Shown: piece after piece, positions 61,023 to 64,000 of the stretch
Position numbering within the stretch: the first letter of the stretch is position 1
Layout of the letters: every line of letters begins with the position of its first letter
Assembly: GCA_022711765.1 (NCBI GenBank)
Contig: JAKLEB010000002.1
Coordinates: 186,001-250,000 of the forward strand
Direction: 5' to 3'
From: Candidatus Krumholzibacteriota bacterium
GTDB taxonomy: Bacteria; Krumholzibacteriota; Krumholzibacteriia; LZORAL124-64-63
Length of the DNA: 64,000 nucleotides
Notes under the pieces: model-generated
Told to the model about the DNA's origin: nothing
The model's input: only the letters and a program-made list of their open reading frames with translations
Databases searched by the model: none
Position numbers and translations under genes: made by a program

Positions 61023-61564
61023 CGGACACTCCAGCCGGCCGCGATCCGACCGCTCAGGCTCCGCTCTGTCCGACGGGCGGCGACAGCGCACCGCTCGTGG
61101 TCACCACGCGCATCGACGACCTCGTCAACTGGTCGCGCGAGAACTCCATCTGGTACCTGCTCTTCGCCACCGCCTGCTGCGGCATCGAGCTGATGCAGAC
61201 GGGCGGACCGCGGACCGACCTCGACCGCTTCGGCGCCGTGTTCCGGTCGTCGCCGCGCCAGTCGGACCTGCTCATCGTGGCGGGCACCATCACCTACAAG
61301 ATGGCCGACCGCGTCCGCCTGATCTACGCCCAGATGGCCGAGCCGAGGTACGTCATGGCGATGGGCAGCTGCGCGAATTGCGGCGGCCTCTTCCAGCAAT
61401 CCTACTCGGTCGTGCCCGGGGTCGACGCCATCGTCCCCGTCGACATCTATCTGCCGGGCTGCCCGCCGCGCCCGGAGGCGCTCAACGAGGCGATCCTGCG
61501 CGTGCAGGACCTCATGAAGAGCGAGCACTGGGCCAGCCGCCGCCAAGGACGGGGGAACCCGTGA
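61019..61564 (+). CDS. nuoB: NADH-quinone oxidoreductase subunit B
   Basis: 181 residues. GTG start overlapping nuoA stop. N2 iron-sulfur cluster ligands Cys53-Cys54 ([10 protein letters not shown]), Cys118 (GSCANCGG) and Cys148 ([10 protein letters not shown]). It passes electrons to quinone in the peripheral arm. Overlaps nuoCD by four bases. Confidence 0.97.
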   Translation: MTDTPAGRDPTAQAPLCPTGGDSAPLVVTTRIDDLVNWSRENSIWYLLFATACCGIELMQTGGPRTDLDRFGAVFRSSPRQSDLLIVAGTITYKMADRVRLIYAQMAEPRYVMAMGSCANCGGLFQQSYSVVPGVDAIVPVDIYLPGCPPRPEALNEAILRVQDLMKSEHWASRRQGRGNP

Positions 61565-63228
61565 CGCCTGCCGAGATCCGCGAGCGGGTGAGCGCCGCCT
61601 GTCCCGGCGCGGTCGAGGAGTTCCAGGCGGACCTGCTCGATCCGGTCCTCCGCCTCCGACCCGACCGCCTGCGCGAGGTCTGCCGCTTCCTGCGCGACGA
61701 TCCCGGCCTCCGCCTGCACTACCTGCGGCTCGTGACCGGGATCGACCGTCCAGCCGCCGCTGACAGCGAGACGCCGGGCGGCATCGACGTCGTCTACCAC
61801 CTGTGGTCCTACGAGCTGCGTCACGGCTGCCAGCTGCGGGTGCGGCTGGACCGCGCGAATCCCGTGGTGGAGACGGTGAGCGACCTCTGGCCCGACGCGA
61901 ACTGGTACGAGCGCGAGTGCTTCGACCTGCTGGGCGTGACCTTCGCCGGCCACCCGGGGTTGACCCGATTGCTGATGCCGGCCGACTGGGTCGGCCACCC
62001 GCTGCGCAAGGATTACGCGCGCCCCGAGCGGTACCACGGCCTGCCGACCTCGCGCGCGACGGTCCTCGCCGAGGGCCGCGCGGCCGAGGTGGCGCCCGCG
62101 ATGCATGACACCAAGGCGCAGCCGATCGAGGGGTACCTGCGCCTGAACATGGGACCGCACCACCCGGCCACTCACGGCGTGATCAACTTCCTTCTGGAAA
62201 CGGATGGCGAGATCCTCAAGAAAGCCACGCCGGACGTCGGGTACCTGCACCGCGGCATCGAGAAGCTGGCCGAGCAGGTCGGGTACGTGGGAACCATGCC
62301 GTACACCGACCGCGTCGACTACCTGGGCGCGATGTTCACCAACCACGGCTGGGCTCTGGCGGTCGAGAAGCTGCTCGGCGTCGAGGTGCCGCGCCGCGCC
62401 GAGTTCTGCCGCGTGATCGCGAGCGAGCTGAACCGCATCGCGAGCCACCTCATCTCCACCGGTTCGCTGGCCATGGACCTCGGCGCCTTCACGCCGTTCC
62501 TGCACTGGATCCGCGAACGCGAGACCATCAACGACATCATGGAGCGTATCTGCGGCGCGCGCTTGACCTACAACTACCTGCGATTCGGCGGCGTCTCGCG
62601 CGACATCGACCCCGAGACGCTCGACAAGATCAAGCACTGGATCGACCACTTCGAGCCGATGATGGACGAGTTCGACCGCCTGATCAGCAGCAACGAGATT
62701 TTCGTGAGACGTCTCGCCGGCGTGGCGGTGATCTCGCCGGCGGACGCCATCGCCTACGGGCTCGTGGGTCCGAACCTGCGCGCGAGCGGCGTCGCCTGGG
62801 ACACCCGGCGCGACGAGCCGTACTCGATCTACCCCGAATTCGCCTTCGACGTGGTCACCGGCCGTGCCGTCCACGGCACCCTCGGCGACGCCTACGATCG
62901 CTACGACTGCCGCCTGCGCGAGATCAAGGAGAGCCTCAAGATCCTGCGCCAGGCGATGGCGGCGATCCCCGAGGGCGAGGCCAGGGTCAAGGTGCCCAGG
63001 CCCAAGCCGGCGGCGAACGAGGTCTACGCGCGGGTCGAGGGGCCGCGCGGCGAATGCGGGTTCTACGTCGTGTCCGACGGAACCGAGAAACCGTACCGGG
63101 CGCGGTTCCGCACGGGTTCCTTCACCGCCATGACGATCATCGAGCACCTCAGTCCCGGCCTGATGCTGGCCGACCTCGTCGCGCTCATCGGCTCGCTCGA
63201 TGTCATCGCACCGGAGATCGATCGGTGA
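61561..63228 (+). CDS. nuoCD: NADH-quinone oxidoreductase fused subunits C and D
   Basis: 555 residues, GTG start. NuoC part about 1-165: [52 protein letters not shown] linker of about 15 residues is followed by NuoD from about 190: [49 protein letters not shown] and [15 protein letters not shown], ending EIDR. The HH of GPHHPATHG is next to the quinone site. The C-D fusion is complete, with no internal start. Stop overlaps nuoH. Confidence 0.97.
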   Translation: MTPAEIRERVSAACPGAVEEFQADLLDPVLRLRPDRLREVCRFLRDDPGLRLHYLRLVTGIDRPAAADSETPGGIDVVYHLWSYELRHGCQLRVRLDRANPVVETVSDLWPDANWYERECFDLLGVTFAGHPGLTRLLMPADWVGHPLRKDYARPERYHGLPTSRATVLAEGRAAEVAPAMHDTKAQPIEGYLRLNMGPHHPATHGVINFLLETDGEILKKATPDVGYLHRGIEKLAEQVGYVGTMPYTDRVDYLGAMFTNHGWALAVEKLLGVEVPRRAEFCRVIASELNRIASHLISTGSLAMDLGAFTPFLHWIRERETINDIMERICGARLTYNYLRFGGVSRDIDPETLDKIKHWIDHFEPMMDEFDRLISSNEIFVRRLAGVAVISPADAIAYGLVGPNLRASGVAWDTRRDEPYSIYPEFAFDVVTGRAVHGTLGDAYDRYDCRLREIKESLKILRQAMAAIPEGEARVKVPRPKPAANEVYARVEGPRGECGFYVVSDGTEKPYRARFRTGSFTAMTIIEHLSPGLMLADLVALIGSLDVIAPEIDR

Positions 63229-64000
63229 ACATCATCCAGCACGTGGCCAACCTCCTGATCCGCTCCGTCTTCCACGCGGATCCGGCCAGCTGGCCCTGGA
63301 CCTGGCTCGTGCAGGCCGTGGTCATCGGGATCGCGGCGTTCCTCGCGTTCGCCTTCGTGGCGATCTTCGCCGGCCCGGTGAGCTGGATCGAGCGCCGCAT
63401 CGCGGGCCGCATCCAGTCCCGGATCGGGCCGAACCGCGTCGGACCCCAGGGAGTCCTGCAGTGGCTCGCCGACGGCGTCAAGTGCTGGCTGAAGGAGGAC
63501 CTCGTCCCGGCCGCCGCGGACAGGCCGCTCTTCCTCGCGGCGCCGTACCTGGTCTTCACCGGCATGTTCGGCGCCTTCGTGGTGCTGCCGTTCGGCGCCC
63601 AGGTCGTGGCTGCCGACCTCAACGTCGGCATCCTCTACCTCCTGGCGATCACCTCGCTGGTGGTGGTGGGGCTTTTGATGGCGGGCTGGGGCAGCAACTC
63701 CAAGTGGGCGCTCTTCGGCGGCGTCCGCAGCGCGGCGCAGCTGGTGTCCTACGAGGTGCCGTCCGCATTCTCGCTGCTCTGCGTGGTGCTGCTGGCGGGA
63801 ACCCTGTCGACGCAGGGCATCGTCGCCGCGCAGGGCGGGTGGCCCTGGGACTGGTTCATCTTCCGCAATCCCTTCATGTTCGCCGCGTTCTTCCTCTACT
63901 TCACCGCGGCCATCGCGGAGGGCAACCGCACCCCGTTCGACCTGCCGGAGGCCGAGAGCGAGATCGTCGCCGGCTACAACATCGAGTACTCGGGCATGCG
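63225..64000 (+). CDS. nuoH: NADH-quinone oxidoreductase subunit H, cut by window end
   Basis: GTG at 63225 overlaps the nuoCD stop by four bases. 258 codons are visible. Membrane helices with the motifs [77 protein letters not shown] and [20 protein letters not shown], all NuoH hallmarks lining the quinone tunnel. The frame is open to the end of the window. Confidence 0.95.
   Translation, partial: MNIIQHVANLLIRSVFHADPASWPWTWLVQAVVIGIAAFLAFAFVAIFAGPVSWIERRIAGRIQSRIGPNRVGPQGVLQWLADGVKCWLKEDLVPAAADRPLFLAAPYLVFTGMFGAFVVLPFGAQVVAADLNVGILYLLAITSLVVVGLLMAGWGSNSKWALFGGVRSAAQLVSYEVPSAFSLLCVVLLAGTLSTQGIVAAQGGWPWDWFIFRNPFMFAAFFLYFTAAIAEGNRTPFDLPEAESEIVAGYNIEYSGM

Overview
The window is GC-rich DNA, roughly 70% by eye, from an uncultured-type bacterium. 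The best phylum-level clues are the secreted proteins. Three of them (496-1797, 3513-4940, 20118-21773) end in a FlgD-like/type IX-style C-terminal module that opens with NPFNP, and two lipoproteins carry the related WDG..D..G loop. This combination, with many beta-helix and beta-propeller lipoproteins, a fused NuoCD and very high GC, points to the FCB side of the tree (Krumholzibacteriota, Eisenbacteria or Latescibacterota-like) rather than Proteobacteria or Actinobacteria. That placement is inference; there is no rRNA or tRNA gene here to settle it.

Layout. 1-15 kb holds mostly solitary secreted or lipoprotein genes: a WxxG/BNR-like propeller protein, a vanadium-haloperoxidase-family protein, an FN3 plus beta-helix lipoprotein, a GH29 fucosidase, a five-bladed-propeller glycosidase-like lipoprotein and a convergent LPP20/F5-8-type pair. 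Two decayed genes lie at 6984-8016. 14.5-20 kb has signalling and housekeeping genes: a GAF-PP2C phosphatase, a DUF4197 lipoprotein, a nucleoside transporter and a hybrid histidine kinase. 20-26 kb has a beta-helix secreted protein and two acyl-CoA synthetases. The first of these lacks the catalytic C-terminal lysine. 25.9-29.6 kb is a 1.2-kb direct duplication of a secreted-protein gene that flanks an AAA/DUF4143 ATPase. 29.7-40.9 kb contains a lone phage-tail-tube-like gene with a partner, a triheme cytochrome-like protein, PrxQ, a DMT exporter, an ArsR-SRPBCC pair, an orphan MalK-type ATPase, a Tat-exported SDR, small secreted proteins, MtgA and an OmpA-type lipoprotein.

41.0-50.9 kb is the most striking region. 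A tightly overlapping eight-gene operon on the minus strand encodes a WecE-type sugar aminotransferase, a class II synthetase-like amino acid:carrier-protein ligase, a second DegT-family protein, an acyl carrier protein, a PglD/NeuD-type acetyltransferase, a radical SAM/SPASM protein, a methyltransferase and a WbqC-family protein. Divergent to it are a membrane glycosyltransferase, a sulfotransferase and a UPF0104 membrane protein. I infer a surface-glycan pathway in which an amino acid is activated on the carrier protein and attached to an amino sugar.

50.9-55 kb has a ClcB-like chloride channel and a large membrane protein. 55.1-60.5 kb is a chaperone-usher fimbrial locus with two DUF4402-type subunits. 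A strong intrinsic terminator and a near-consensus sigma-54 promoter separate the subunits from the chaperone and usher genes. 60.6-64 kb starts the respiratory complex I operon (nuoA, nuoB, nuoCD, nuoH cut by the window edge). Several intergenic regions share a TTGnnn-N16/17-TA.CGT promoter form, often with TG just upstream of the -10.
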